Shown here one piece after another: positions 1 to 5,489 of a stretch of DNA of 8,316 nucleotides. Source of the DNA: Candidatus Uhrbacteria bacterium CG_4_9_14_3_um_filter_36_7 (lineage in GTDB: Bacteria > Patescibacteriota > Patescibacteriia > UBA9934 > GWF2-40-263). The stretch is from the NCBI GenBank assembly GCA_002791255.1, contig PFWS01000035.1, positions 1,472-9,787 of the forward strand. Direction: 5' to 3'. The position numbers and the translations under genes were made by a program. Below the pieces are notes generated by a model. The model had not been told where the DNA came from, ran no database searches, and saw only the letters and a program-made list of their open reading frames with translations. Within the stretch, counting starts at the first letter, position 1; every line of letters starts with the position of its first letter.

Positions 1-129
1 TTGCTACCATCTATCCACTCACCTACTTTTGGCAATGCTCTTGGGGTTGAGCGTTTGCATATGGCGCTTGCTCAGGCTTGTTCTATAAGTGATGTGATAC
101 TTTTTCCTACATCAACATTATTTAGATAA
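1..129 (+). CDS. C-terminal end of a class II LysRS-like protein (LysRS or EpmA-like), partial
   Basis: Frame 1 is open from the left edge to a TAA at 127-129 and gives 42 residues. They include ALGVERLHMAL followed by SDVILFP, which is class II aminoacyl-tRNA synthetase motif 3 (the G-x-G-x-ER/DR block that contacts ATP) and the characteristic LysRS C-terminal stretch. The ALGV-E-RL-x-M form resembles EpmA (PoxA/GenX), the LysRS paralogue that attaches beta-lysine to elongation factor P, at least as much as true LysRS, where GMGIDRL is usual. The next gene, 6 bases away on the same strand, is EF-P, which favours an EpmA-like role and suggests co-transcription. The catalytic core and any N-terminal anticodon-binding domain lie outside the window, so LysRS and EpmA cannot be separated here. 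The class II LysRS-type identity is fairly sure; the EpmA reading is inference. Confidence 0.75.
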   Translation: MLPSIHSPTFGNALGVERLHMALAQACSISDVILFPTSTLFR

Positions 130-135
130 ATTTTT

Positions 136-702
136 ATGCCAAGTCCAAACGAAATTCGAAAAGGAACCGTGGTTAATCTTAATGGAGAATTATGGTTTGT
201 TGTTGAATTCCAACGTGTTTCTCCTGGAAAAGGAAGTTCGTTTGTTCGTACTCGCGCCAAAAATCTTCAAACCGGTAAAGTTATAGAACATGTATTTAAA
301 TCAGCGGAAACTCTTACATTTGAAGATGTTTCTTATAAGAAAATGCAATTTCTTTATGAAAGTGGAATGCTTTATACGTTTATGGATAATCAAACGTATG
401 AACAAGTTGAGCTTGATCAAGATCAGATTGGTAATGAAAAAAAATTTTTAAAAGAAAATTTAGAGGTAACCGTGATTATGCATGGACAAACACCACTTAC
501 GATCGAGCTTCCAAAAAAGATTAGCTATACGGTTACCAGCGCTCCACCAGCGGTCAAAGGAGATACAGCCTCAGGAAATGTTACTAAAGAAGTTGAACTT
601 GATAATGGACTTAAAATTCAGACACCTGTATTTATACGAGAAGGGGATCAGATTATGGTAAATACAGAAACAAGTTCATATTCTGAACGAATAAATGAAT
701 AG
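136..702 (+). CDS. efp: Elongation factor P
   Basis: EF-P binds between the ribosomal P and E sites and promotes peptide bond formation when ribosomes stall on consecutive prolines. The 188-residue product has the usual family length and three-domain order: an N-terminal KOW-like barrel (about 1-64), a central OB domain (about 66-128) and a C-terminal OB domain (about 130-188). The tip loop reads SPGKGS, with Lys32 at the position modified in other bacteria (Lys34 in E. coli, Lys32 in Bacillus). This fits lysine-type modification and argues against the arginine-rhamnosylation class. The KGDTASG segment (141-147) opens domain III, and the GLKIQTPVFIREGD block (158-171) matches the family C-terminus. 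The ATG at 136 lies 6 bases after the upstream stop, with only an A/T-rich stretch and no Shine-Dalgarno before it. A strong terminator follows about 17 bases after the TAG. The identification is secure. Confidence 0.97.
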   Translation: MPSPNEIRKGTVVNLNGELWFVVEFQRVSPGKGSSFVRTRAKNLQTGKVIEHVFKSAETLTFEDVSYKKMQFLYESGMLYTFMDNQTYEQVELDQDQIGNEKKFLKENLEVTVIMHGQTPLTIELPKKISYTVTSAPPAVKGDTASGNVTKEVELDNGLKIQTPVFIREGDQIMVNTETSSYSERINE

Positions 703-719
703 TAATAGTATAAGATTGT

Positions 720-753
720 AAAAGAAAACGGGGTTTAAGCCCCGTTTTCTTTT
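720..753. terminator. Bidirectional intrinsic terminator shared by efp and recA
   Basis: A perfect 14-base-pair stem (720-733 with 740-753) closes a 6-base loop. Its core is ACGGGG/CCCCGT, flanked by A-rich and T-rich arms. Read rightward, the stem ends in TTTTCTTTT and ends efp transcripts; read leftward, the complementary T-rich arm ends recA transcripts. The recA stop codon (735-737) lies in the loop, so one arm also encodes the last RecA residues. Confidence 0.9.
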
Positions 754-1757
754 GTTTCTATCTGTTTTTGAATTGCTTCACGAATTTCTTTGATAATTTT
801 TGGATTTTCTTTAAGAAAAATTCTTGCTTTTTCTCGTCCAATACCAAGTTTTTCTTCTAAAAAAGTATAGCTATTTCCAGATTTACTAATAACTCCCATC
901 TCTACACCTGTATCAAGAAGATCTCCAGCTAAAGAAATTCCTTCATTATAAAGGATATCAAATTCGCAGGCGCGAAAAGGTGGAGCAACTTTGTTTTTAA
1001 CAATCTTTACTTTGACCCGGTTTCCAATAATAGCCTCAGCTTGTTTAATTTGGGCACTACGGCGAATCTCAATACGAACGGATGAATAAAATTTAAGAGC
1101 GGTTCCACCAGGGGTTGTTTCTGGATTTCCAAACATTACACCGATTTTCATTCTAATTTGGTTAATGAAAATAACTATAGTACGAGATTTATTGATAATC
1201 GCCGCAAGTTTTCGCAGAGCCTGGCTCATAAGTCTTGCTTGTCGACCTATATGCTGTTCTCCCATTTCTCCTTCAATTTCTGCTTTTGGAGTAAGAGCAG
1301 CTACAGAATCAATTACAATCACATCAACTGCATTAGAACGCACAAGAGTTTCAACAATATCAAGGGCTTGTTCTCCTGTATCTGGTTGGGAGATAAATAA
1401 ATCATCAATATTAACCCCAATCCGTTTTGCATATTCAGGATCAAGGGCGTGTTCTGCATCAATATAGGCAGCAAGCCCGCCTATTTTTTGTACTTCAGAA
1501 ACTACGTGTTGAGCCAGGGTTGTTTTTCCTGAAGATTCTGGACCAAAAATTTCAATGATGCGTCCTCTTGGCATGCCACCAACACCCATAGCAAGATCAA
1601 GCGAAAGACAACCTGTTGATACTGATTCTACCTTCATTGTTTTAGCTTCACCAAGACGCATAATTGATCCATCTCCAAACCGTTCTTTAATTTGAGAAAT
1701 AGCTTCAAGTGCGGCTTTATTTTTTCCTGATTTTTCATCTAAATTTTTTTGTGGCAT
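735..1757 (-). CDS. recA: RecA recombinase
   Basis: RecA forms ATP-dependent filaments on single-stranded DNA, drives strand exchange in homologous recombination and, where LexA exists, stimulates its self-cleavage. The 340-residue product shows the N-terminal helix region, Walker A GPESSGKT (72-79), YIDAEHALDP with the catalytic Glu102 (98-107), Walker B VIVIDS (146-151), loop L1 around EGEMGEQHIGRQAR (162-175) and loop L2 after NQIR (199-226, containing GNPETTPGG), all intact. The C-terminal domain is present, but the protein ends in KQIETKENGA. The long acidic tail of E. coli RecA (353 residues) is missing, and in E. coli that tail restrains DNA binding. The ATG at 1757 gives the usual MPQKNLDEKS-type start and has no Shine-Dalgarno. 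The gene converges on efp and follows the RodZ-like gene after a 174-base gap with its own promoter candidate. I saw no obvious LexA box of either the CTGT-N8-ACAG or the GAAC-N4-GTTC type. Confidence 0.98.
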   Translation of the reverse strand: MPQKNLDEKSGKNKAALEAISQIKERFGDGSIMRLGEAKTMKVESVSTGCLSLDLAMGVGGMPRGRIIEIFGPESSGKTTLAQHVVSEVQKIGGLAAYIDAEHALDPEYAKRIGVNIDDLFISQPDTGEQALDIVETLVRSNAVDVIVIDSVAALTPKAEIEGEMGEQHIGRQARLMSQALRKLAAIINKSRTIVIFINQIRMKIGVMFGNPETTPGGTALKFYSSVRIEIRRSAQIKQAEAIIGNRVKVKIVKNKVAPPFRACEFDILYNEGISLAGDLLDTGVEMGVISKSGNSYTFLEEKLGIGREKARIFLKENPKIIKEIREAIQKQIETKENGA

Positions 1758-1822
1758 AAGTCGTAAATAGAATTAGAAATTAGTAAGTAAGTAAGAATAA
1801 GGGAGTTTTTTAATTCCTACTC

Positions 1823-1851
1823 ACTCTAACTATCTATTAATAAGATCGCAA
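1823..1851 (-). promoter_or_regulatory. Putative recA promoter
   Basis: On the minus strand a -35-like TTGCGA (1846-1851) and a -10-like TAGAGT (1823-1828) are separated by exactly 17 bases. Each matches the sigma-70 consensus at four of six positions. The predicted transcript would have a leader of about 58 bases before the recA ATG. Chance matches are common in AT-rich sequence, so this is tentative. Confidence 0.4.
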
Positions 1852-1930
1852 GTGTTTTGTTTTCCACTCTTGACAGGTAAGTATTATTTTAAATAAATAA
1901 AGCCTTTTTTTCTTAAAATCAGAATAAACT

Positions 1931-1950
1931 TTTATGGATTTATCCATAAA
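1931..1950 (-). terminator. Weak hairpin at the end of the RodZ-like gene
   Basis: TTTATGGA and TCCATAAA form an 8-base-pair stem around a 4-base loop. The stem overlaps the stop codon of the RodZ-like gene (1932-1934). On the minus strand it is followed only by AGTTTATT, not a clean T-run. It may be a weak terminator or a 3'-end stabiliser, leaving some read-through into recA possible. Confidence 0.4.
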
Positions 1951-2645
1951 TTTTCAGATTGGGTAATTTCACCATGTTTTATGGATTCAAAAATAACATA
2001 TCTATGGAGTGTGGCTGATTTTGAATATTTTTGACTTCCTTCAATAGTAATAACATTTGTTCCGTGTGTCAGAATAACTTCAGAATAGAAAAAACCATTT
2101 TGATCAGGTAAAACTGGCACCATATTAACTAAAATATTGGTTTCTTTTTCTGCTTTTCCTCGTACAACCACAGTTGCATCATTGGTTATAAAACCGTCTG
2201 TTGGTTCAAAAATAGTAATAGTAGGTGGATGTAAAAGATTTTTTATTTGTCCACCAAAATAAAACAGAAGGGAAAATGTTAGACCACCAACAAGAAGTAT
2301 TTTCCATAGATGATGGAAAAGCAGAAATTTTTTCTTTTCAATTTTTTGACGAGGAAGGTGAAGAGTTCCAACAAAATCACATGTTTTTCTTTCGTGTTCA
2401 TAATAGGAAATTAGATAAGAAGGATCTGTGTGAAGGACGCGTGCATAAGTGGTTAAAAAGTGACGTATATATAATGGTTCAGGCAAATCTCCATAGTTGC
2501 CACGTTCAAGTGCTTTTAAATAGCTTGGTTGAATTTTTGTACGCTCAGATGCCTCTTGAATTGATAGATGTAAATTACGCCGCATGGTTTGTAAAACAGT
2601 GCCAAGAGTTTCATTTTTTTGGATAGTACGCAAAGTAAATGTCAT
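1932..2645 (-). CDS. RodZ-like membrane protein: helix-turn-helix, one TM span, Ig-like domain
   Basis: The product is 237 residues from the ATG at 2645. Residues about 12-72 form a Cro/RodZ-type helix-turn-helix (LHLSIQEASERTKIQPSYLKALERG is the recognisable core, written here only for its pattern of S-x-x-E-x-S-x-x-T and YL-x-A-E-x-G). A basic KIEKKK stretch precedes one membrane span (about 110-130), giving a cytoplasmic N-terminus. The outer part (about 138-220) begins PPTITIFEPTDG and resembles the beta-sandwich (glucodextranase-B-like) domains on RodZ-like proteins of Patescibacteria. RodZ links MreB to the cell-wall elongation machinery; that role is inferred, and a membrane-anchored regulator is the alternative. 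The gene begins 2 bases after the ftsK stop, so the two are probably co-transcribed. A TTG at 2651 would add two residues and overlap ftsK by 4 bases; the ATG is preferred because a weak GAAAG lies 9 bases before it. Confidence 0.8.
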   Translation of the reverse strand: MTFTLRTIQKNETLGTVLQTMRRNLHLSIQEASERTKIQPSYLKALERGNYGDLPEPLYIRHFLTTYARVLHTDPSYLISYYEHERKTCDFVGTLHLPRQKIEKKKFLLFHHLWKILLVGGLTFSLLFYFGGQIKNLLHPPTITIFEPTDGFITNDATVVVRGKAEKETNILVNMVPVLPDQNGFFYSEVILTHGTNVITIEGSQKYSKSATLHRYVIFESIKHGEITQSENLWINP

Positions 2646-2647
2646 AA

Positions 2648-4885
2648 TCAAAAACTTTCTTTATCTTTTTCGTATAATGATTCTTCTGGTTCAGAAATTA
2701 TTTCTGATTGAGGCGGCCATTCATTTATAAGTACTTCGTGTCCACGAGCTCCATCAGATGGTCCAATAATAGAGTACTCTTCTAATTGATCAATAATGCG
2801 GGCTGCTCGTGAATAACCAATTTTTAAGCGACGTTGAAGCAAGGATGTAGATGCCCTTGCAGTTTGAATAACGATTTTAGCTGCATCATCAAATAACAAA
2901 TCTTGTTCATTTTCATCATCTGAAAAAACACTTGGTCCTGTTTGTTTTTGCGTAATTTCATAATTATAATCAGGCATCTCCTGTTGCTTAAGTGTTTGAA
3001 CAATACGGTGAATTTCTCCTTCAGAAACATAGGCTCCTTGAAGTCTTTTTGGTTTAGAAACTTCAGCTGATGTATATAACATATCTCCACGTCCAAGTAG
3101 TTTTTCTGCTCCTGAACTATCAAGAATAGTTCGTGAGTCGGTTTGTGATGCAACAGCAAAAGCAATACGAGATGGAAAATTGGCCTTAATCGTTCCTGTA
3201 ATAACATCAACTGAAGGGCGTTGAGTAGCAAGAATAAGATGAATACCAACTGCCCGAGCCATTTGAGCAATACGCACAATAGTTGCTTCTGCTTCATGAC
3301 CGCTTGCAGACATAAGATCAGCCAACTCATCAATAACCACTACAATTCTTGGCATGATTTCTTGTACCCGTGCATTATATGAGGCAATATCTCTTACTCC
3401 AAAAGAAGAGAGAACATCCAAGCGTCGTTCCATTTCTCGAACCGTCCATTTAAGTGCATTAATTGTATCCTCTACTTTTGTAATAGGTGGAACGAGTAAA
3501 TGAGCAATCCCTGCATATACAGTGAGTTCTACACGTTTGGGATCAATTAGAATAAATTTAAGATCATCAGGACCGTTTTGATAAAGTAGAGCAAGAATAA
3601 TAGTATTTAAACAAACACTTTTTCCAGAACCAGTTGCTCCAGCTACAAGCAAATGAGGCATGGATTCAAGAGGAACAGACCATACTTTTCCAGAAACATC
3701 TTTTCCAAGCACGAGCTCGGTTTGAGTTTGTCGTTTTCGAAAAGTTTTTGTTTCCAGCAGTTCTCGCAGAGCCACAATAGCAATTCGTTGATTTGGAACC
3801 TCTATTCCAACCAGTGATTTACCAGGAATAGGGGCTTCAATACGAATTGGATGGGCAGCAAGAGCTAGTGCAAGATCGTTTTGTAGAGCCACAATTTTTG
3901 CTAGTTTAATCCCTTGAGCTGGCCGTAATGTATATTGAGTGATAGTTGGTCCAATAGAAATTTCCCCCATTTCAACTTGAATACCAAATTGTGCAAGGGT
4001 GCGTTGAATTATTTCTTGATTACGTCCAATATCACCAGAATTTGGTTTACTTCCACGATATTCAAGTAGATCAAAAGAAAGATTTACTTTGCGACGCTCG
4101 CGCGTAACAATAATTGGGGATTCATTTTCTTCGATTTCTGGTTTTGTCTCTTGAGCCATTGTAGTTTGATGAAACGGAGACTCATCTGATGGTTTATTTG
4201 AAAATGAAATAGGTGATTTTTGATCTATTTTTGTTTCAATAATTTTATTAACATCCTCTTGAACAGCTTCTTCTTGATCATCATAAGAAGAATAAAGAGT
4301 GTTGGTTTGTTTTTTAAATCGATATTCACGGAAGGGTTTTGCAAACCAACGAGGAATAAATAAAAGTTGATTTAATGATGTATTAAAAATTAAAAGAATA
4401 GAGACAAGCAGAAGAGCAAAAAGTAAAATAAGTGAAGCCCAAATCCCCATCATTTCGGGAAGAGATTTTCCAAGTAATTGGCCAAAAAATCCTCCTGTTT
4501 GTTTTAGCTCAGAAGCGGTAGGTGATAAAATAGATGAAAGAAAAAGCAAGTTGAGTATAGTATTAAAAGAAACAAAGAAAAAAAGAAAACCAAAAATATT
4601 CCAAAGTGAAATTTGTATACGTTTAGGAAAAAGAAGAGATGTGCCAAGTAGAACAAAAATAAATGGGATAAGAAAACGTGTTTTTCCAAATAAAAATGCA
4701 ACCGTATCATTGATTGATGATCCAATTGTTCCTGCTAAATGAAAAAATGATAGAAATAAAAAAGCTGCTATTGCAAAAAGTAAAATAATAAGAATACCTT
4801 GTTTGGTTTCTGGATTAAGTCCACGAACTTCAGATATGGATCCTTCTAATGGTTCGCGTTTTTTTTCATCTTTCTTTTTTCGCAT
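2648..4885 (-). CDS. ftsK: DNA translocase FtsK/SpoIIIE
   Basis: FtsK is a septum-anchored, ATP-driven DNA pump that clears and sorts chromosome ends during division. The 745-residue product has the full architecture. A lysine-rich start is followed by four membrane spans (about 29-50, 70-86, 93-119, 145-167). A short charged linker (about 185-270) lacks the long Pro/Gln-rich stretch of E. coli FtsK, so the length is close to SpoIIIE-type proteins. The alpha domain spans about 275-375 (GPTITQYTLRPAQGIK). The RecA-like motor has Walker A GATGSGKS (416-423), FILIDPKRVEL (444-454), Walker B VVVIDE (515-520) and LATQRPS (552-558). A winged-helix gamma domain (about 663-720) is the part that reads KOPS-type polarity sequences in relatives. 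The ATG at 4885 is preceded by an extended -10 element and no Shine-Dalgarno. It is probably the first gene of an operon with the RodZ-like gene, and it diverges from rpoB. Confidence 0.97.
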   Translation of the reverse strand: MRKKKDEKKREPLEGSISEVRGLNPETKQGILIILLFAIAAFLFLSFFHLAGTIGSSINDTVAFLFGKTRFLIPFIFVLLGTSLLFPKRIQISLWNIFGFLFFFVSFNTILNLLFLSSILSPTASELKQTGGFFGQLLGKSLPEMMGIWASLILLFALLLVSILLIFNTSLNQLLFIPRWFAKPFREYRFKKQTNTLYSSYDDQEEAVQEDVNKIIETKIDQKSPISFSNKPSDESPFHQTTMAQETKPEIEENESPIIVTRERRKVNLSFDLLEYRGSKPNSGDIGRNQEIIQRTLAQFGIQVEMGEISIGPTITQYTLRPAQGIKLAKIVALQNDLALALAAHPIRIEAPIPGKSLVGIEVPNQRIAIVALRELLETKTFRKRQTQTELVLGKDVSGKVWSVPLESMPHLLVAGATGSGKSVCLNTIILALLYQNGPDDLKFILIDPKRVELTVYAGIAHLLVPPITKVEDTINALKWTVREMERRLDVLSSFGVRDIASYNARVQEIMPRIVVVIDELADLMSASGHEAEATIVRIAQMARAVGIHLILATQRPSVDVITGTIKANFPSRIAFAVASQTDSRTILDSSGAEKLLGRGDMLYTSAEVSKPKRLQGAYVSEGEIHRIVQTLKQQEMPDYNYEITQKQTGPSVFSDDENEQDLLFDDAAKIVIQTARASTSLLQRRLKIGYSRAARIIDQLEEYSIIGPSDGARGHEVLINEWPPQSEIISEPEESLYEKDKESF

Positions 4886-4901
4886 ATATAAAGAAGAGCA
4901 T

Positions 4902-4910
4902 ATTTTAACA
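4902..4910 (-). promoter_or_regulatory. Putative ftsK promoter, extended -10
   Basis: The minus strand reads TGTTAAAAT, an extended -10 (TG-N) directly joined to TAAAAT, which matches TATAAT at five of six positions. It lies 16 bases before the ftsK ATG, so transcription would start only about 10 bases before the gene. No good -35 is seen at 17 bases. A second weak option is TTGATT-N17-TATTTT further upstream. Confidence 0.4.
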
Positions 4911-4957
4911 TGTTTTTGATAGGTAAAATAGAACCCATTTATTTATCAATCAATTTG

Positions 4958-4966
4958 TGCGATAAT
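4958..4966 (+). promoter_or_regulatory. Putative promoter of the structured RNA, extended -10
   Basis: TGCGATAAT is an extended -10: TGC followed by GATAAT, five of six matches to TATAAT. It would start transcription near 4973, about 20 bases before the structured block at 4992. The -35 region is poor (TTTATT). It supports plus-strand transcription of the block but does not prove it. Confidence 0.35.
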
Positions 4967-4991
4967 AAGAATGATTTATTTCTTTGCAAAA

Positions 4992-5140
4992 AAGATTCAC
5001 CCAAAGGCTGTGCGGTCTGCGACTCCGTTAAATCGGTGCTCTGGACGTCCCGCCTAATAGGCGGAAAAACTCTCTCCTCGCGTCTTTGAAGTAGAGATTT
5101 GATGTTGATGTTGCAGCTGTGCAGCCTTTGGGTGATTCTT
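4992..5140 (+). ncRNA. Unidentified structured RNA candidate, about 149 nt
   Basis: This block is closed by a near-perfect inverted repeat: 4992-5010 (AAGATTCACCCAAAGGCTG) pairs with 5122-5140 (CAGCCTTTGGGTGATTCTT), 18 of 19 pairs with one T-T mismatch. Inside are a second helix, CTGC 5017-5020 with GCAG 5113-5116; a strong hairpin, CCGCCT-AAT-AGGCGG (5049/5050-5064); a small CCG/CGG hairpin (5025-5036); and AAA-CTCT (5066-5073) with AGAG-TTT (5093-5100). G+C is 73 of 138 bases over 4998-5135 against 19 of 80 just downstream, the usual mark of a functional RNA in an AT-rich genome. I see none of the conserved cores of SRP RNA, RNase P RNA, tmRNA or 5S rRNA. The long closing helix with an open centre recalls 6S RNA, but no 6S sequence signature was recognised. 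Strand is uncertain: an extended -10 favours plus, while six Ts after the closing stem favour minus. A small element with inverted ends is the alternative. Confidence 0.55.
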
Positions 5141-5228
5141 GAAGAAAGTTTTAAATAAAAAATGAGGCTATTATTAGCTTTAATAGAGTGTATTTGATTA
5201 AAATTTGTTTAACCAAGTGGTTGTCTTA
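5141..5228. other. AT-rich spacer with no clear gene
   Basis: No reading frame of note lies here. The only structure seen is a weak hairpin, CTATTA (5168-5173) with TAATAG (5181-5186), lacking a T-run on the plus strand. It separates the structured RNA block from the rpoB promoter region. Confidence 0.5.
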
Positions 5229-5257
5229 TTGCTTTTTTTTCCTTCTTTTGATAGAGT
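5229..5257 (+). promoter_or_regulatory. Putative rpoB promoter
   Basis: TTGCTT (5229-5234) and TAGAGT (5252-5257) are spaced by 17 bases. A TGA directly before the hexamer makes an extended -10. The hexamers match consensus at three and four of six positions. Transcription would start near 5264, leaving an rpoB leader of about 225 bases that contains the structures at 5294-5371 and 5381-5467. The candidate recA promoter has the same -10 hexamer and spacing. Confidence 0.4.
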
Positions 5258-5293
5258 AAGGGCACTTTTTCATTTTCGACGATTGAAAATTTG

Positions 5294-5371
5294 AATACCC
5301 CGTTTTTGGCAGGGTGGTCAACCGGGTATTATATCTAAAAAGTAAGCGTTATTTTTATACGCTTCCCGGTT
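5294..5371 (+). promoter_or_regulatory. rpoB leader, upstream pair of exclusive helices
   Basis: AATACCC (5294-5300) can pair perfectly with GGGTATT (5324-5330). Alternatively AACCGGG (5320-5326) can pair perfectly with CCCGGTT (5365-5371), which encloses a further hairpin, AAGCGT/ACGCTT (5344-5349 with 5359-5364), stacked directly beside it. The two large helices share GGG 5324-5326 and cannot form together. No known riboswitch or ribosomal-protein leader was recognised. The function is inferred as part of leader control of rpoB. Confidence 0.45.
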
Positions 5372-5380
5372 TTATTCATA

Positions 5381-5467
5381 ATATTCGTTCTATCATGCAG
5401 AAAAAAGATCGCATCATGGAACGAGAAATATTTGTTTTATAAATCATTCCAATGGAATGCGATTTTT
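5381..5467 (+). promoter_or_regulatory. Probable rpoB transcription attenuator
   Basis: Two exclusive folds are visible. In the first, 5385-5398 pairs with 5411-5424 (TCGTTC-x-AT-x-ATGC type, one G-U and one C-C mismatch, extendable outward by ATATT/AATAT), leaving the hairpin at 5445-5459 free to form before T-runs. In the second, 5404-5414 pairs with 5457-5467 (AAAGATCGCAT with ATGCGATTTTT, one G-U) and TGGAA 5417-5421 pairs with TTCCA 5447-5451. This fold breaks both hairpins of the first and takes in the first T-run. That is the logic of an attenuator. Which fold terminates is not certain, because the long second fold is also followed by T-rich sequence. A 15-codon reading frame (5395-5442) lies across it. 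Confidence 0.5.
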
Positions 5468-5472
5468 ATTTT
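5445..5472 (+). terminator. Terminator-like hairpin before rpoB
   Basis: CATTCC-AAT-GGAATG is a perfect 6-base-pair hairpin with a 3-base loop. It is followed by CGA and then TTTTTATTTT, with another T-run after that. It ends only 17 bases before the rpoB ATG, so it would act on the rpoB transcript itself. The stem is short, so termination would be partial at best. Confidence 0.45.
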
Positions 5473-5489
5473 GTTTTTATCTATAAATT

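Noticed and set aside
1791..1820. 8-base-pair inverted repeat (GTAAGAAT with ATTCCTAC) in the recA leader, beside a short GTAA repeat
   Set aside because: It has one G-U pair, is AT-rich with a long loop, and partly precedes the predicted transcription start. It is compatible with chance.
1870..1899. TTGACA on the plus strand with a weak -10 (TAAATA) 18 bases on
   Set aside because: It would drive transcription antisense to the RodZ-like and ftsK genes, no RNA gene is seen downstream, and the -10 is poor.
2225..2626. 133-codon plus-strand frame
   Set aside because: It lies wholly antisense to the RodZ-like gene, has no family resemblance, and the minus-strand product shows clear domains.
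2824..3333. 169-codon minus-strand frame inside ftsK
   Set aside because: It is an out-of-frame reading of the FtsK motor and gamma regions, with leucine-rich composition typical of shifted AT-rich code.
4992..5140. A transposable MITE-like element
   Set aside because: The ends are inverted repeats, but no target-site duplication is visible and the inner helices nest like an RNA. It is not fully excluded; a genome search for copies would decide.
4992..5140. SRP RNA, RNase P RNA, tmRNA or 5S rRNA
   Set aside because: The conserved SRP apical loop, the RNase P GAGGAAAGTC core, a tmRNA-like tRNA end and 5S motifs are all absent on both strands as far as I can read.
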